64,000 nucleotides of DNA, taken from the NCBI GenBank assembly GCA_012295275.1, contig CM022676.1, positions 17,307,771-17,371,770 on the forward strand, read 5' to 3'. This DNA comes from Chrysomallon squamiferum (Eukaryota > Mollusca > Gastropoda > Neomphalida > Peltospiridae). Below, one piece after another: positions 13,445-27,070 of the stretch (the stretch's first letter is position 1; every line of letters starts with the position of its first letter). The notes beneath the pieces were generated by a model that did no database searches, was not told where the DNA came from, and was given only the letters and a program-made list of their open reading frames with translations. Position numbers and translations under genes: made by a program.

Positions 13445-13600
13445 ATACATAATTATCTATGTTCAACTCGTTTATAACTAGCTTATTAGTAAAACACTTA
13501 TTAGTGATAGTATAACCGACTGATCTATTTTGTGAAGAGTAAAGTTTACTTTGCTGTCTTAAATGTTTAACCTTGAGATAAACTAAATATAATGCCAGCT
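13445..13600 (-). repeat. Dispersed ~120 bp repeat, copy a
   Basis: Contains the family's markers (GTGATAGTATAACC, then TAAAGTTTACTTTGCTGTC, then TTGAGATAAAC). Other copies are at 14440-14560 (same strand) and 19080-19225, 20050-20160 and 20170-20300 (opposite strand). Confidence 0.6.
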
Positions 13601-13961
13601 TTCCACACACAGAAACACACAGAAATACACACACATACACATTCAAAAACAGAAACACAACACAAACTAACACGTAGAAAAGATAAATCAATCAATCAAT
13701 TAATTAATTAATTAATTAGAACACACATGATTGTTTTAGAACAGTGGGGGCATTGTTTTCAACATATTTAATCTCAAATTATTTTATTTATTTATGTATA
13801 CATATATATACACACATATTTATAGAGAATTGACCATAATTGGAAACACACACACACACATGCACACGGAGAAACACACACACATATACTGAAGCATACA
13901 CATACTCAGACACACATACATAGAAACACCCAGACATAGGCACAGGGCCTTCTCTTATCTT

Positions 13962-14092
<131 letters not shown>

Positions 14093-14213
14093 ATATTGAA
14101 ATAAATAATCTTTAATCATTGCTGGTATTGAAGATAATACTGGATACAGAGAAGGAAACAATCTTTGTTTAATCGATTAATATACTTTAAAATATTTCAA
14201 ACACAATTAATTG

Positions 14214-14221
14214 AGTAGTAC

Positions 14222-14313
<92 letters not shown>
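14214..14313. repeat. (AGT)n microsatellite
   Basis: About 33 AGT units, nearly perfect. Confidence 0.97.
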
Positions 14314-14316
<3 letters not shown>

Positions 14317-14439
14317 ATAATAATATAATAACAATAATAATTTCTTTATGCTCAAACTTTTCATTCTCTAATATTGTAAATGTAGTTATATTTTACAGTA
14401 GTAATTTTCTACGAGCGGTTTGAAAATTTTGTTATCTTT

Positions 14440-14565
14440 GTTGAACTTGTTATTGACACACGAGTTAGTGATAACATGACCTACTAACCTGCTTTGTCAA
14501 GTCTAAAGTTTGCTTAGTTGTCTAAATTTATTAAATTGAGATAAAGATTACTTTATATTTCTCTA
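14440..14565 (-). repeat. Dispersed ~120 bp repeat, copy b
   Basis: Same family as copy a: GTTAGTGATAACATGACCTA, then TCTAAAGTTTGCTTAGTTG, then TTGAGATAAAG. Confidence 0.65.
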
Positions 14566-14587
14566 TTTGTTCATTTGTTTATTTTCT

Positions 14588-14642
14588 CTCTCTCTCTCAA
14601 GTTGACTTTGTAGTAAAGTCAAAGTCAACTTGAGAGAGAGAG
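14588..14642. repeat. Perfect 22-bp inverted repeat (hairpin)
   Basis: The left arm 14588-14609 and right arm 14621-14642 are exact reverse complements around an 11-nt loop. The arm contains CAAGTTGACTTT, the end of the dispersed ~120 bp repeat, plus adjacent CT/GA microsatellite. Confidence 0.9.
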
Positions 14643-14796
14643 AAATAACTACACAAATAAATAAATAAATAAACACAAACGAACAAACAAATAAATAAAT
14701 AAATAACAAAAAAGTTAGTATATATGTAAAAAGAAAATCATCTAAGTATTATTTTAGTAGTATATTTTAAAAAACACACGCACGCACAGGCACATA

Positions 14797-14798
<2 letters not shown>

Positions 14799-14848
<50 letters not shown>

Positions 14849-14849
14849 T
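14799..14849. repeat. (ATT)n microsatellite
   Basis: Perfect trinucleotide run. Confidence 0.97.
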
Positions 14850-16600
14850 GGAAAGATCAGAAGAGAATCATACATTATCACACGAGGTAAACCACTGTGT
14901 TATGTGGAGACGGGTGTGGATGTACATAAATCTCTTTATCAACAGACACGTGCAGTCCATGAACATCTGAATACCAGTTCATATATAATCTCTTCATTTA
15001 CCTAATATATGATTCACCTGGAGAAACATTTCAACAAGACACGAGGTGTCAGTGGAGAGGAGCAGAAATTCAAACTTGGATCACAAGACGTACTCCCCAG
15101 TATCGCTGTCACATCTTAAACAGCGCGCAGCTTGATACCAGAGTTTTCTTCCAACACTTTTCTTCTAATATCTCTTTTGTTGACGAACACAACAGTAGTT
15201 TTAATTTTATTAAATAGTTAGTTAGTATTACTCGCTACCGCTCTGATTAGTACTAAGTTATATGTGTATTGCGTATCCGACAAGGCGTGTGAGTGTGTGT
15301 GTGTGTAGACAAACACGCATGTATACACAGGCAGACACGAACACACATACACACACATAGATCACCGTTTGATATATGCTTTGTTACAAACGCTTTGTTA
15401 TAAACAATTGCAGCCACGTTAATTATTTGTCACATTGCATGTTACTGACACGAACACAGATACACAACATAAATCATAATTAGAGAACGGTTTGCATAGT
15501 TTAGTTATGTTTTAAAAACAGTTATTACTACAAATGGCAGAACAACTCTTACAACTGTTTATTTCCAATATGAAGAATAAACACAAACAGTTTTAAGCAT
15601 CTGCCAGAATTAGAATCAAATCAAATTTATTGAAAAAAAAAATAGATAATAAAGCATGACAAACAGATTAAAAGAATACAGCATATAGAGTCAGAAATTA
15701 AAGTATATTAAATATAAAAATCGAGAATGAGCTCACTGGACAGTGTTTGCAATACATACATACAGACAGTTTACAGCTGACAAGATAACAATATTTGACA
15801 CTAAAACATAATCACCATTAATTCGTCACTGAATTTGTTTGCAGAAGATGATCAATCAATTACTATAGACTGTTGGTTTCATAACTTTCTACAGAAAAAA
15901 AAAAAAAAAACAACAACGAAAACAAATTGTTGATGTTCACTATCAACAGAAAACAATACAAAAATGATTTTCTTACATACAAATAAAAATTATTTCCAAT
16001 ATGAATCTCTAAAAAATAGTTTTTTTGAGGTTTCAGTTTTTAAGTTCAAAGTAAAGTTTCTATCAAATAGAATGAATCACATGGTAATACGTTAAAAAAG
16101 AGTAATCAACGTGTCCTGATTCATCATCTACATCCTGTGATTATCCTGAGATTGACACTAAAGATTATGTAATTGCGTGTAAATAAATAATAATAACAAA
16201 ACAAAACAAAAATAAAATAATAATAATAATGATAAAAAAAACAGGCATAAAAAATTAAATTATACAATACAGTTAGACAGAACCTGAATCATAATTTTAA
16301 CTTTGAAAAAGCAATTCATTAATTCAGTGGAATTAATAGGAGATTTAAAAAGTAACTAACACAAATACACGCTTTTAACAGCTTAGAAATTTATAGGTGA
16401 GAATCCCAGCCACTCATTTAACCAGATAATTGAAACTGAAGACAACAGTAACGACTCTCATACATATATTCATGTATGTGATGTCAGAAGGTAAAACTCA
16501 GTTCTGAAATCAGTTTGGTTCAAAAACTGATAGAGCATGTGATAAAGGAACACATCAAAAAATGTTAAAAAGTAAAATGTTCTTGTACATAAGAGGTATT
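14850..16600. other. Non-coding DNA; possible retroelement 3' tail
   Basis: No gene is recognised. Around 15605-15635 the minus strand reads AATAAATTTGATTTGATT, a pattern common at the 3' ends of LINE-type retroelements. No coding part of such an element is visible beside it. Confidence 0.4.
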
Positions 16601-16608
16601 GTAAAGAG

Positions 16609-18150
16609 CTATTTGTCACTGAAAACAAGTAATTTTGAACTTAAAGTGATTTCTAAACTGTCCTGTACATCGCCTGAATCTGAGAGATTTGTTCTCAGTT
16701 TAGTGTCCTCTCTGTTTGAGCTATCACTGGAACAGTCATCAGATATTTCACACTGTCCACACACTCAACTCTGAGCTATCACTGGAACAGTCATCAAATA
16801 GTTCACACTGTCCACACACTGAACTCTGTCTGAACTATCACTAGAACAGTCATCAGATATTTCACACTGTCCACACACTGAACTCTGTCTGAGCTATCAC
16901 TGGAACAGTCATCAGATATTTCACACTGTCCACACACTGAACTCTGTCTGAGCTATCACTGGAACAGTCATCAGATATTTCACACTGTCCACACACTGAA
17001 CTCTGTCTGAGCTATCACTGGAACAGTCATCAGATATTTCACACTGTCCACACACTGAACTCTGTCTGAGCTATCACTGGAACAGTCATCAGATATTTCA
17101 CACTGTCCACACACTGAACTCTGTCTGAGCTATCACTGGAACAGTCATCAGATATTTCACACTGTCCACACACTGAACTCTGTCTGAGCTATCACTGGAA
17201 CAGTCATCAGATATTTCACACTGTCCACACACTGAACTCTGTTTGAGCTATCACTGGAACAGTCATCAGATATTTCACACTGTCCACACACTGAACTCTG
17301 TCTGAGCTATCACTGGAACAGTCATCAGATATTTCACACTGTTCACACTGTCTGAACTCTGTCTGAGGAACAGTCATCAGATATTTCACACTGTCCTCAC
17401 ACTGAACTCTGTCAGAGCTATCACTGGAACAGTCATCAGATATTTCACACTGTCCACACACTGAACTCTGTCTGAGCTATCACTGGAACAGTCATCAGAT
17501 ATTTCACACTGTCCACACACTGAACTCTGTCTGAGCTATCACTGGAACAGTCATCAGATATTTCACACTGTCCACACACTGGACTGTTTCACGTTCTGAA
17601 CCTGTTTGCATGTTTCTGATCTCGGTTCAACGCAATGATCTAGTGTTTTGTTTGTTTCAAATTTGGCAGATACTGAACTTTGTTTGATCTTCTTTACCTG
17701 TGTTTACAAGTTCGATTTTTCATCTAGATATCTGTTTGTTGTTTCGTTTCTTTCATACTCTGCAGAGTTCTGTTTCGTCAGAGCTGTATGCTCATCTTAT
17801 AAACTGTGATTAAATTCTTTATTTAAACTGAATCAATTTCAGAATATTTATTATTCTTATTTTTAACAGGTGTGTAGAAATTTGTAATACGCACGCTGTT
17901 GTCAACGTTCGCTTCTGTGTTCATGGTTTAGATGCCAATGTCAGATTCAAGTTTTCTTCTTCACTTTGTTTTCATTTATTTCAGCTTTGTCCCTGTAGTT
18001 TCATTCACGTGACTTTTCTTCATTTTCCTTTCCTGTTTACTGCATTCTTCTATCTCATCTTCTTTTACGTTTGTTTCTTCATCGATGTTTCAAACCTCCG
18101 TTTCTTGTTGCCTGTCCAATTTTCATTTTGTTCGGTATTTTCAGGATAAT
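16609..18150 (-). pseudogene. Broken lysine/glutamate-rich coding relic, unrecognised
   Basis: The minus strand shows a chain of protein-like frames with several frame changes and stops. From the right they are a K/E-rich stretch (NVKEDEIEECSKQERKMKK), a segment VDNSVRITNFYTPVKNKNNK, then NSAEYERNETTNRYLDEKSN and KFETNKTLDHCVEPRSET. The 59-bp array follows, and last comes CEISDDCSSDSSNREDTK continuing to a stop at 16611-16609. Amino-acid use is unlike microsatellite translation, so I read it as a dead gene whose 3' part was expanded by tandem duplication. Family unknown. Confidence 0.45.
16718..17580. repeat. 59-bp tandem array, about 14-15 copies
   Basis: The unit begins GAGCTATCACTGGAACAGTC and contains CACACTGTCCACACACTG. 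Most copies are nearly identical; one at about 17341-17370 is shortened. As 59 is not a multiple of three, the array cannot keep one reading frame. Confidence 0.97.
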
Positions 18151-18720
18151 ATTCAATAAACTTAATGTGTATAAAACCTTCAAAATTGTCATCTGTCAAC
18201 CCCAAAAATGTGAATGGTATATTGTAATCTAAATACTACATACTTCAACAATTGCAAACAAACAAACAGTGGGGCTGACAACAGCAAATTTTAAGACGAA
18301 TGGTGGAACAGATGATACAAACATCATATTTAACACATTTGTTCTTCAGGGGTTTATAATCAAATCTTACTGATTTGCCATTTGAAAATCCAAGATGGCA
18401 GCCATTAATCAAGATGCACGCCAAGTTCGCCTACCAAAGTTCATTTTCTCTTTATAAATATTTGTAAAGTACAACTACCTCCAGATCTACAAACAAAAGA
18501 GTCTACAAATATTTATGATTTACCTTCACGTCCACACCTTGTGTCTTTCGAAATCGCCATCTTTTTATTATCTTAACATTAACAACAACCCGTACTCAGT
18601 GTCTTTAATAATTTTCACTGGACTCGACGTCATACACGTCAGACACATGTTCATATCTCTGTGTCAGTGTAGACCGTGACAAAGAGGCCGACGTCGTAGT
18701 TTCGTTGTACACGGTCACCG
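18150..18720. other. Non-coding stretch with YY1-like motifs
   Basis: Contains AAGATGGCAGCC at about 18391 and, inverted, GCCATCTTT at about 18556. These resemble YY1-type core promoter motifs. No coding frame is assigned. Confidence 0.3.
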
Positions 18721-18723
18721 TAC

Positions 18724-18864
<141 letters not shown>

Positions 18865-19021
18865 TACATTACACTACTGTATTTTTCTCTTTCATACAAG
18901 CATATGGAAATTGTTCGTACATTGAACCCACTAACTATGGACCAATTAATAAGTATTTTTCGACAAAATTTATGTTAATCATTCCGTCTGTTTGACAGTA
19001 CCGAGCATTCAGTTATGTTTG

Positions 19022-19025
<4 letters not shown>

Positions 19026-19073
<48 letters not shown>
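19026..19073. repeat. (TC)n microsatellite
   Basis: Perfect TC run directly joined to dispersed-repeat copy c. Confidence 0.97.
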
Positions 19074-19076
<3 letters not shown>

Positions 19077-19079
19077 GAG

Positions 19080-19225
19080 AATGTTGACTTTGCACTGAAG
19101 TAATTTTCATTATCTCCAGGTAAGAAAGGTGAGACCAACGCAGTGAACTTTAATATTGACAAAACAGATTAGTAAGTCTCATTTCGCTCACTCGTGTTTT
19201 AATAACAAGTAAACTGAACACAGTA
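19080..19225 (+). repeat. Dispersed ~120 bp repeat, copy c
   Basis: GTTGACTTTGCACTGAAGTA through TTGACAAAACAGATTAGTA to ACTCGTGTTTTAATAACAAG, in inverted orientation to copies a and b. Confidence 0.65.
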
Positions 19226-19412
19226 TTTCAATCTGTGTCGTAGTTGCAATATATGATACAATTCATTCAAATGCAACCAAATTTTATTAAATTAAACAAA
19301 TCACTTTACTAATTTCATGTATGTATGTATATATATACATGTATATAATTCAGTTAACTTTGTACTAAAAAGAACAAAAAACACGATACATATTGGGCCA
19401 AACATTAAGCAC

Positions 19413-19413
19413 A

Positions 19414-19472
<59 letters not shown>
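19413..19472. repeat. (AC)n microsatellite
   Basis: About 29 perfect AC units. Confidence 0.97.
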
Positions 19473-19473
<1 letters not shown>

Positions 19474-19499
19474 ACCGCCACGTACTGGTTTCCATAGAA

Positions 19500-20030
19500 T
19501 ATTTGAAAATACATCAATTTAATAATTAAAGACAAGTTATTATTAAGGTTATTACGGTAGATTTAACATGTATTTCATCTGACCTACTTAAAATATATTT
19601 TTTTAAAGATTGCAGCAAATTTTCGCAACTGAACATCGAGACGATGTTTTTTTTGTATTTGCTATTATTAGTCTTTCTTTTCTTAATTTGTTTTTACATT
19701 TTTACTGTTTTTACATTTAAACTGATAACGTGTCTTCAGTTTAATTAGAAGTTATTTTTTCTTAATAGATCAATGATTCAGTACTTTTATTATTTTTGGC
19801 GTTGCTTCACTTTTTATTTAGAAATATAATAAAAGTAATATTACTAATTTACCTTGTACTGCCACCCCTACTACTTATACTTGTGTTGTTGTTTTTATTA
19901 TTATTGTTGTTATTATTAATTTTTTATTTGTTTATTTTATATGTATATATATTTGCTTGTGGTTTATTAATATATTTATTTATTTATTATTATTTATTTT
20001 AAATGTATTTCTTTTCATTTTTTTCTCTCT
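19500..20030. other. AT-rich non-coding DNA
   Basis: T-rich and ATT-rich sequence with no recognisable feature. Confidence 0.5.
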
Positions 20031-20049
20031 CTCTCTCTGTATTTCTCTA

Positions 20050-20300
20050 TCTCTCTCTCTCTTATTAAGTTGAATTTATACTAAAGTAATCTTTATCTCT
20101 AGGTAATAAATTTAAGACAACTAAGTAAACTTTAGTGTTGACAAAACAGATTAGATTTCTCTCTGTCTACTTAAGTTGACTTTGTACTAAAGTAATCTTT
20201 ATCTCAGGGTAATAAATTTAAGACAACTAAGTAAACTCTAGTCTTGACAAAACAGAATAGTAGGTCATGTTATCAGTAACACGCGTTTCAATAACAAGCT
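20050..20300 (+). repeat. Dispersed ~120 bp repeat, two tandem copies (d, e)
   Basis: Two head-to-tail copies (about 20050-20160 and 20170-20300), each with ACTAAAGTAATCTTTATCTC and GACAACTAAGTAAACT. The second extends to AACACGCGTTTCAATAACAAG. Confidence 0.75.
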
Positions 20301-20569
20301 AAACAGAGAGGACAAACATTTGAAAACGGGTCGTAGAAATGTTCAAACTTTCAGTGTAGAGTCTCGATTCATATGTAAAAAAATTTAAATAGATGAAACA
20401 CAGGAAATTTACAATAATAAACAATGAAAAATCTGATCAGAAAGAAATTATTATTATTGCTATTACATGAATTTTACTTCAGATATTTTAAACTACATTA
20501 AACCAAGTTTTTCCTCTGTAACTAGTGTTATCGTAACTACCAGCAAAGATTAAAGAAAAATTGTTTTAA

Positions 20570-20720
20570 GAAGTGTTTTATCTGTGTCAGCCACGTGATC
20601 AGCAGATTGTTGGAGACGGAAATATTTGATATCAATATAAAGGGTTGTACTCTTATTAAATCATTCAGACGACTGTGTATTGTTAGAAAATTAATTATAG
20701 CGGGGAAATTTTAATATTAG
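20570..20720 (+). promoter_or_regulatory. Promoter-like block with E-box and TATA-like motif
   Basis: CACGTG at 20592-20597 and TATAAA at 20636-20641. It is a diverged relative of 21990-22120 (both run TTTTATCYGTGTCAG, a CACG core, GAAATATTT, then TTAAATCAT). No gene starts just downstream, so it may be an orphaned promoter. Confidence 0.3.
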
Positions 20721-20868
20721 ACATTCTGATTGTCTTCTCTTGTCGTATAAGTCATATAGACAGGAAAATTACCTTTTCTTAATAATAGTAATATTCAACT
20801 ACCTTCATGATTGTTTTGCATTGTGTAATAATTTTAGATTCTGCAAAAGGGGAAAGTGATAGGGCTGC

Positions 20869-21560
<692 letters not shown>

Positions 21561-21568
21561 ACAACAAC

Positions 21569-21572
21569 AATG

Positions 21573-21665
<93 letters not shown>
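21569..21665. repeat. (TAA)n microsatellite
   Basis: Perfect trinucleotide run preceded by short (CAG) and (CAA) runs. Confidence 0.97.
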
Positions 21666-21666
<1 letters not shown>

Positions 21667-21989
21667 AATAATAAGTACAACGAAAACATAAACTATTATT
21701 ATTTTAAATTTTACAAAATCTGATTTTCTTTTGTTTGGATTGTGTTGTTTGTGCAACCCACATTTTATTAGCAGCTGAATTAACATACGACAAAACACCT
21801 GTGATTTGATTTAGTCTTCACGGGACGACTAGATTATAAGGTAAATATATTTGTTTTCTTTTGTTATCAATCTTTAAATATGATTTTAAATTAAACTAAA
21901 TGAGGCGATTAAACCGAAGTTCTCCCCCTGCACCCAGTATAACATTCGATATCCAGTATTAAATTAAACAAGATTTATTTCTCATGACG

Positions 21990-22120
21990 AAGTATTTTAT
22001 CCGTGTCAGTCACGCGGTCTTTCTAAATCACGCTATCAGCTCACTGTTCTGCCAGGAGAGGAAGAAATATTTCTTATCAGTATCAGGTCCGTACCTGAGT
22101 TAAATCATAGGTGTCGTGCG
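21990..22120 (+). promoter_or_regulatory. Second copy of the E-box block
   Basis: Diverged copy of 20570-20720; the E-box is changed to CACGCG. It supports duplication of this block but not its activity. Confidence 0.3.
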
Positions 22121-22315
22121 CTACTCTTGTGTAAATATGTGTATACCTGTAATTATTTATTTTTCTAAAGTAATGACATTCAGAATATATGTTTGATAAT
22201 AATCATAAGCATAGTGGTTGACCCTAAGTGTATAAATATCATCTGCTACCATGTGTTTCTATGTTATCTTCGGACATAAAAATATTTTTAAAATTATGTA
22301 GTAGAACAATATATA

Positions 22316-22392
22316 CTACTACTATTTCTACTACTACTACTACTACTAGTACTACTACTACTACGACTAATAATAATAATAATAATAATACG
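22316..22392. repeat. (ACT)n/(AAT)n microsatellite
   Basis: ACT-rich run followed by AAT units. Confidence 0.9.
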
Positions 22393-22839
22393 ACTATTAC
22401 TATTATCATTATCAGCAAATGTATGATATTACTACTAATAATAATATATCTGTTAATTACTTTTGTTATTTTATTTTGTTATATTTAGATATTTAGTTGT
22501 TTACTTTTGGTCTGGACCTGAATTAATTGTGTGATACATGTCTGACTGCATGTATTCAAAACGTGACTAAACACGGTCAAGTATGTTTAGCCTCGGTAAA
22601 CAAATAGAATAAGAAGTTCTGATAAACTCAACATATAGGGTGTTAACATTGGCCTGTCAGTGGGTATACGTCACTAAATACCTCCCTCTGTTTATATTTA
22701 ATATTTCTATTACGTTCTTTTTTATATAATTGTTTTATTTTTTTTTTTTTTTTTTAAATTGTCTTGATGTTTTTTGTTTTTTTACCCAGATCCAGTATCT
22801 TCCACTTCGTCGTTCATGTTAAGGCAGGATTTATTTTTA

Positions 22840-22841
<2 letters not shown>

Positions 22842-22907
<66 letters not shown>
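22842..22907. repeat. (TG)n microsatellite
   Basis: About 33 perfect TG units. Confidence 0.97.
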
Positions 22908-22908
<1 letters not shown>

Positions 22909-22909
22909 T

Positions 22910-24730
22910 GAGACTTGAAACATCTTCATTTTCGCTCGATTATTCGTGGCGGTTAATGATATCTAACAAAGGCCCGATTCCAGAAAGTTTATTACTGAGA
23001 TGATTATAATTATAACAACAACAACAACAATAATAATAATATCATAATAAAATAATAATAATAGTAATAATAATAATGAACGCTTTCTTTATCTATACTG
23101 TCAATACACATTTTAACATCGAACCAGACTGCTTCAAAAGCATTACAATAAGAGTGTTCTAAAAGCCTTTTTATGAATAACTGAACTTATCGTTTTTCTG
23201 CTTTTCTTACCCTTTTATATCACTCCTTTATATCGTGATGGCTTTTTTTTTTTGAGACATTACAAAGGTACACCGTTATGAGTCGTAATTATTTTAAATA
23301 AGAAACAATTTAATAATAATAATAATACATTGAAATAATTTCTTCATTCTCTGCTTACTTGGGATTGAAGCTTAGGTGGCCATGTTTTCACCACAAGCAA
23401 ACATTAATAGTAGTAGTAGTAGTAGTAATAATAATAATACTTTTTTCCTCCTTCCTTTCCGCATTTTCCTTTCTTTTTTCTTTCCTTTCATTTTTTCGCC
23501 TCTTCATTCGTTCCTTCCTTCTTATTTAATTTTATTTTAATCTATCACCCGTTCCAACCAGTATATGAAAAGTTTTTGCGTTTGCTTTCGACTACGCTGG
23601 CAAACATAAAAGCATCATCACTGTTACTGATGCACACGTGGCAAACTGACCGCTGTGTTATAATTATTTCTAGTGTGTTTAAGTGTTCCATTTGCTTCGA
23701 TACAACCGAGAAATAGTAGAAAATACGTAGTACTCTGATTACTATATTTATCTTCACACGAACTCTTATAATAGTCTACTGTAGTAATGAATGCACAGCA
23801 GATTAGTCAAAGTACTGTAAATTTCACTGAGAACATCTAGTGAGTTGCCATACTGCTCGAATGCGGTGCTCTCTTTAATGTGGTGGAAATTAATGCTAAA
23901 TTACGACCCCGAAAACCAATAATAAATTATTCTTTTTTCATCTAAACGGTAAAGACTTACATTTTTGTGAATACTTGAATCCATTATAGTTAAATGTGTT
24001 TTGTTTATAGGATCACTAACTAGACCTTGATTAGTGTGTATTAGTTGCTTCCTGATAAAGCGTGTTTTATATAATGCAGATATTTTGGGAGAGATCTGTT
24101 TTCCTGTAACTCATGAAGCAGGGATTAAAAAGAAATAAAAAATGTACACATGTTTGGGTGTTCAGCTATTATTTTTTATTTATTGACTATATTTTCTATT
24201 TGAATTTTAAAATTAATTATTTTGTAAACAGAATCGGAATTGAAAATTTCTTACAATTATCAGAATTTGTCATCAGTATTTCTTAATATGAATAAGTAAT
24301 AATTTAAATGATATGGTATTAATGTAAAATGACAAAGGATATCAGTTTCACTATTGTTAGATGATATAAATTTGTTGAACTCATAAAATACAAATAAAGG
24401 TTTAGATGTTTAATTAGGCTTAATAAACTTTTAGATGTTTAAAAATCTGAGACGTATTACGTCAATTATCATACTACCTTACAGAATCACGTTCCCATTC
24501 TCAAGAAATGTATCTCTAGATAAGCGAAGAGACATTTCTTTCGTTACAAATTTTTTCTTCTCGAGGAATTACGACCACCGCCAAGTACAGAAATAACCGT
24601 TATTGAGACGTGTTATGAATTACGATGAATAGATCTCTTTCTGTGTTTCGTCAACAGAAAGACCTGTTAGTTGAATTGCTAAATACATTTGAATAGAAAA
24701 CATAATACAGCGGTCTTACCCTTGCAGAGC
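22910..24730. other. Non-coding DNA with short AAT/AGT runs
   Basis: Scattered AAT, CAA and AGT repeats (23010-23075, 23407-23440). No coding feature supported. Confidence 0.5.
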
Positions 24731-24930
24731 AACTTGTAAGATAATTGATTTCAGTCACGTTTTCTGCGCAGACGGTTGCTAACAACAAAAAATAAGTTTT
24801 CAGTTCCAGCTAAACAACTCAGAGACAAGGACGTGTTTGACACAAGAAGACAGCCATTTTGAAATTTGAAGGCATTTGAAGGTATTTGATATTTTCTTAA
24901 CATGTAATGTATTTCTGTTAGTTTGTTTAA
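24730..24930 (+). repeat. Duplicated module B, copy 1
   Basis: Matches 26870-27070 in the same order: GATTTCAGTCACGT, GCAGACG, TCAGTTCCAG, AAGGACGT, then TTTTGAAATTTGAAGG. The strongest shared block is the last. No coding frame is shared. Confidence 0.65.
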
Positions 24931-25173
24931 AGTAATCAGCCACAATTAATCCTGTGTACTATTTAGCATTGCTATAGATTACTGTGTGAAAGTTGTTAAA
25001 TGAGTCGGTACAACGTAAACGATTATTTCAGAGTCGGTTTGTTCATCAATGTATAATTGTTTATATGTCTGGAGCGGACGTAGTAGTAGTTGTAACAGTA
25101 TTACTAGTAGTAGTAGTGTTAAACTAATTCAATTATCGTCATCATCATCATCATCATCGTCATATTCTTCATC

Positions 25174-25446
25174 ATAATTCTGAAATAGTTTCATGTGCTA
25201 GCTGCATCTTATGCATGTTTTTGTCTATCTGTTTACTTTATTTAATTTTATTATGTTTTATGTATTTATTTCATTTTATATTATTTTACTTATTTATTTA
25301 TATCTATGTCATAATTCTGACATAGTTTCATGTGCTAGCTGCATCTTATGCATATTTTTGTCTATCTGTTTATTTTATTTAATTTTATTATGTTTTATGT
25401 ATTTATTTCATTTTATATTATTTTACTTATTTATTTATATCTAATA
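25174..25446 (+). repeat. 137-bp tandem duplication
   Basis: Two adjacent, nearly identical 137-bp units, each with TCATGTGCTAGCTGCATC and then a T/A-rich tail. The second starts at 25311. Confidence 0.95.
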
Positions 25447-25492
25447 TCACTGATTTATAATAGAATCGTTAAACAGAATGTAGTCGTTTCTC

Positions 25493-25534
<42 letters not shown>

Positions 25535-25559
25535 GGACTTTTTATAACACAGATATATA

Positions 25560-25985
25560 GAATGCAATATAATAGGACTACATCAAAATGATTTAATCTA
25601 CTTTAAGGAAAAATGCTTGTAAGATGAGTGTACATGTCTCGTAACATGATTTGTTATTTTAATCTGAGATTCAAACCCAAAACAGTGATACTTGATGACG
25701 TAAAGATGTTTGACATCAGTCACGTGTTTATCAGTGGAGGATTTTGATAATTAAAAGTAAACAAACCAAAAGTAAAAAACGTCGGTCATATCGAAAATGG
25801 ATGATATATTATACTGTGTTATGTTTTAACGATTCGACTGTTTTTAGTTTCATTACGTATACTTATATCAGAGTTATAACAAATAGATCATTATATCGTG
25901 AGGTGTTGTTTTTCAAATTGAGTTGAAAAACATTACGTACAGCCTGACTTGAAAATATATTGTCCGATAACGAAATTATAGTTAT
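25560..25985 (+). promoter_or_regulatory. Promoter-like module, copy 2 (plus orientation)
   Basis: Homologous, inverted, to 9.96-10.4 kb. Contains TGACATCA at 25711-25718 (a CRE with one change) and CACGTG at 25721-25726, then ACGTCGGTCATATCG. It lies upstream of the plus-strand BTB gene. Confidence 0.45.
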
Positions 25986-26869
25986 CTTTCTGGATTTTGG
26001 AACTTGTATATGAAGAATTTAATAATTATACTGTGTCATATACTTGTCTGATTTCCGATTTCTTTTTATTTGGTATATTGGAACTAATTTGTTTGTTGTA
26101 AATATGTTTAATTAATGTTAGGAATATTTGTAGAAATGAATGGGCAATATACTTACTTACTGTAGTGTACATACAGGTTGATAACGAGATGTTAGACTGT
26201 ATTACAGATACTTTCAAAAACTGCATGTTAATAATATAAAAAAGAAATAGCTACAAGCGGATTCTATATGTAGGTATAACAAATTGCAATCCGTGGCTTA
26301 GTAAATAAGTTAGGACCAATTTTCTAAATTAAACAACCACAGAAAACAGTAAATTTAAACCTCGCTAAGAAATCGAGTCCTTATTAGGGTGTAGCTAAGG
26401 GCCCTACTGCGGTTTACCTTCATAATTGTATTATTTTATACAGTATTTTATGTGGAGAAATAAAAACAATACAAAATAAAAAATAAAAATGAAGAAAGAA
26501 AGGAAGAAACAAACAAACAAATACTATTAAATAAATAAAATGTAATAAATAATTTTAAGAAAATAAACACAAAAGTAACTAAATTAAAAATTTAAATAAC
26601 AAGTGATTTTACGATTCACAATTACATTGCACTTTTCACGATCCTAGGTATAACGTTTTTTCTCTCCAGTACTATTAACATGCTATTTTTATCTGACCTA
26701 AAAAGCAGACAATTGTTAGCCATCAGTTTTTCATGAAAATAAAACTGGAAATAAAGATAGATAATTTACAGGCAAAATAAATAATATATATTGTTAACAG
26801 GTTTCAAAGGCAAGTTACATTATACGGGACACATTGCATGTAATAAAATATGTGCATTTATTTACCGCT

Positions 26870-27070
26870 AAAGGTGGCGTGACATCTGATTTCAGTCACG
26901 TGTTCACGAGCAGACGACTTTGGAAACAGCGATGCACAGAAGATATTTCAGTGACTTGTCAAGCAGGACGTTGTCAGTTCCAGGAAAACACTCACCAAGC
27001 AAGGACGTACTTTTGTTCGCAGGCGGACATTTTGAAATTTGAAGGTATTTTGTATTTTAAAGCAATTTAA
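26870..27070 (+). repeat. Duplicated module B, copy 2
   Basis: Second copy of 24730-24930, with an intact CACGTG at about 26898-26903. Confidence 0.65.

Noticed and set aside
16718-17580. Regular ~59 bp array considered as a CRISPR-like array
   Set aside because: The whole unit is conserved; there are no unique spacers, and the DNA is eukaryotic. The 42-, 55-, 57- and 68-bp arrays were rejected for the same reason.
20592-20641. E-box plus TATAAA as a real promoter
   Set aside because: No coding start follows within several kilobases and TATAAA is frequent in AT-rich DNA; kept only as a low-confidence feature.
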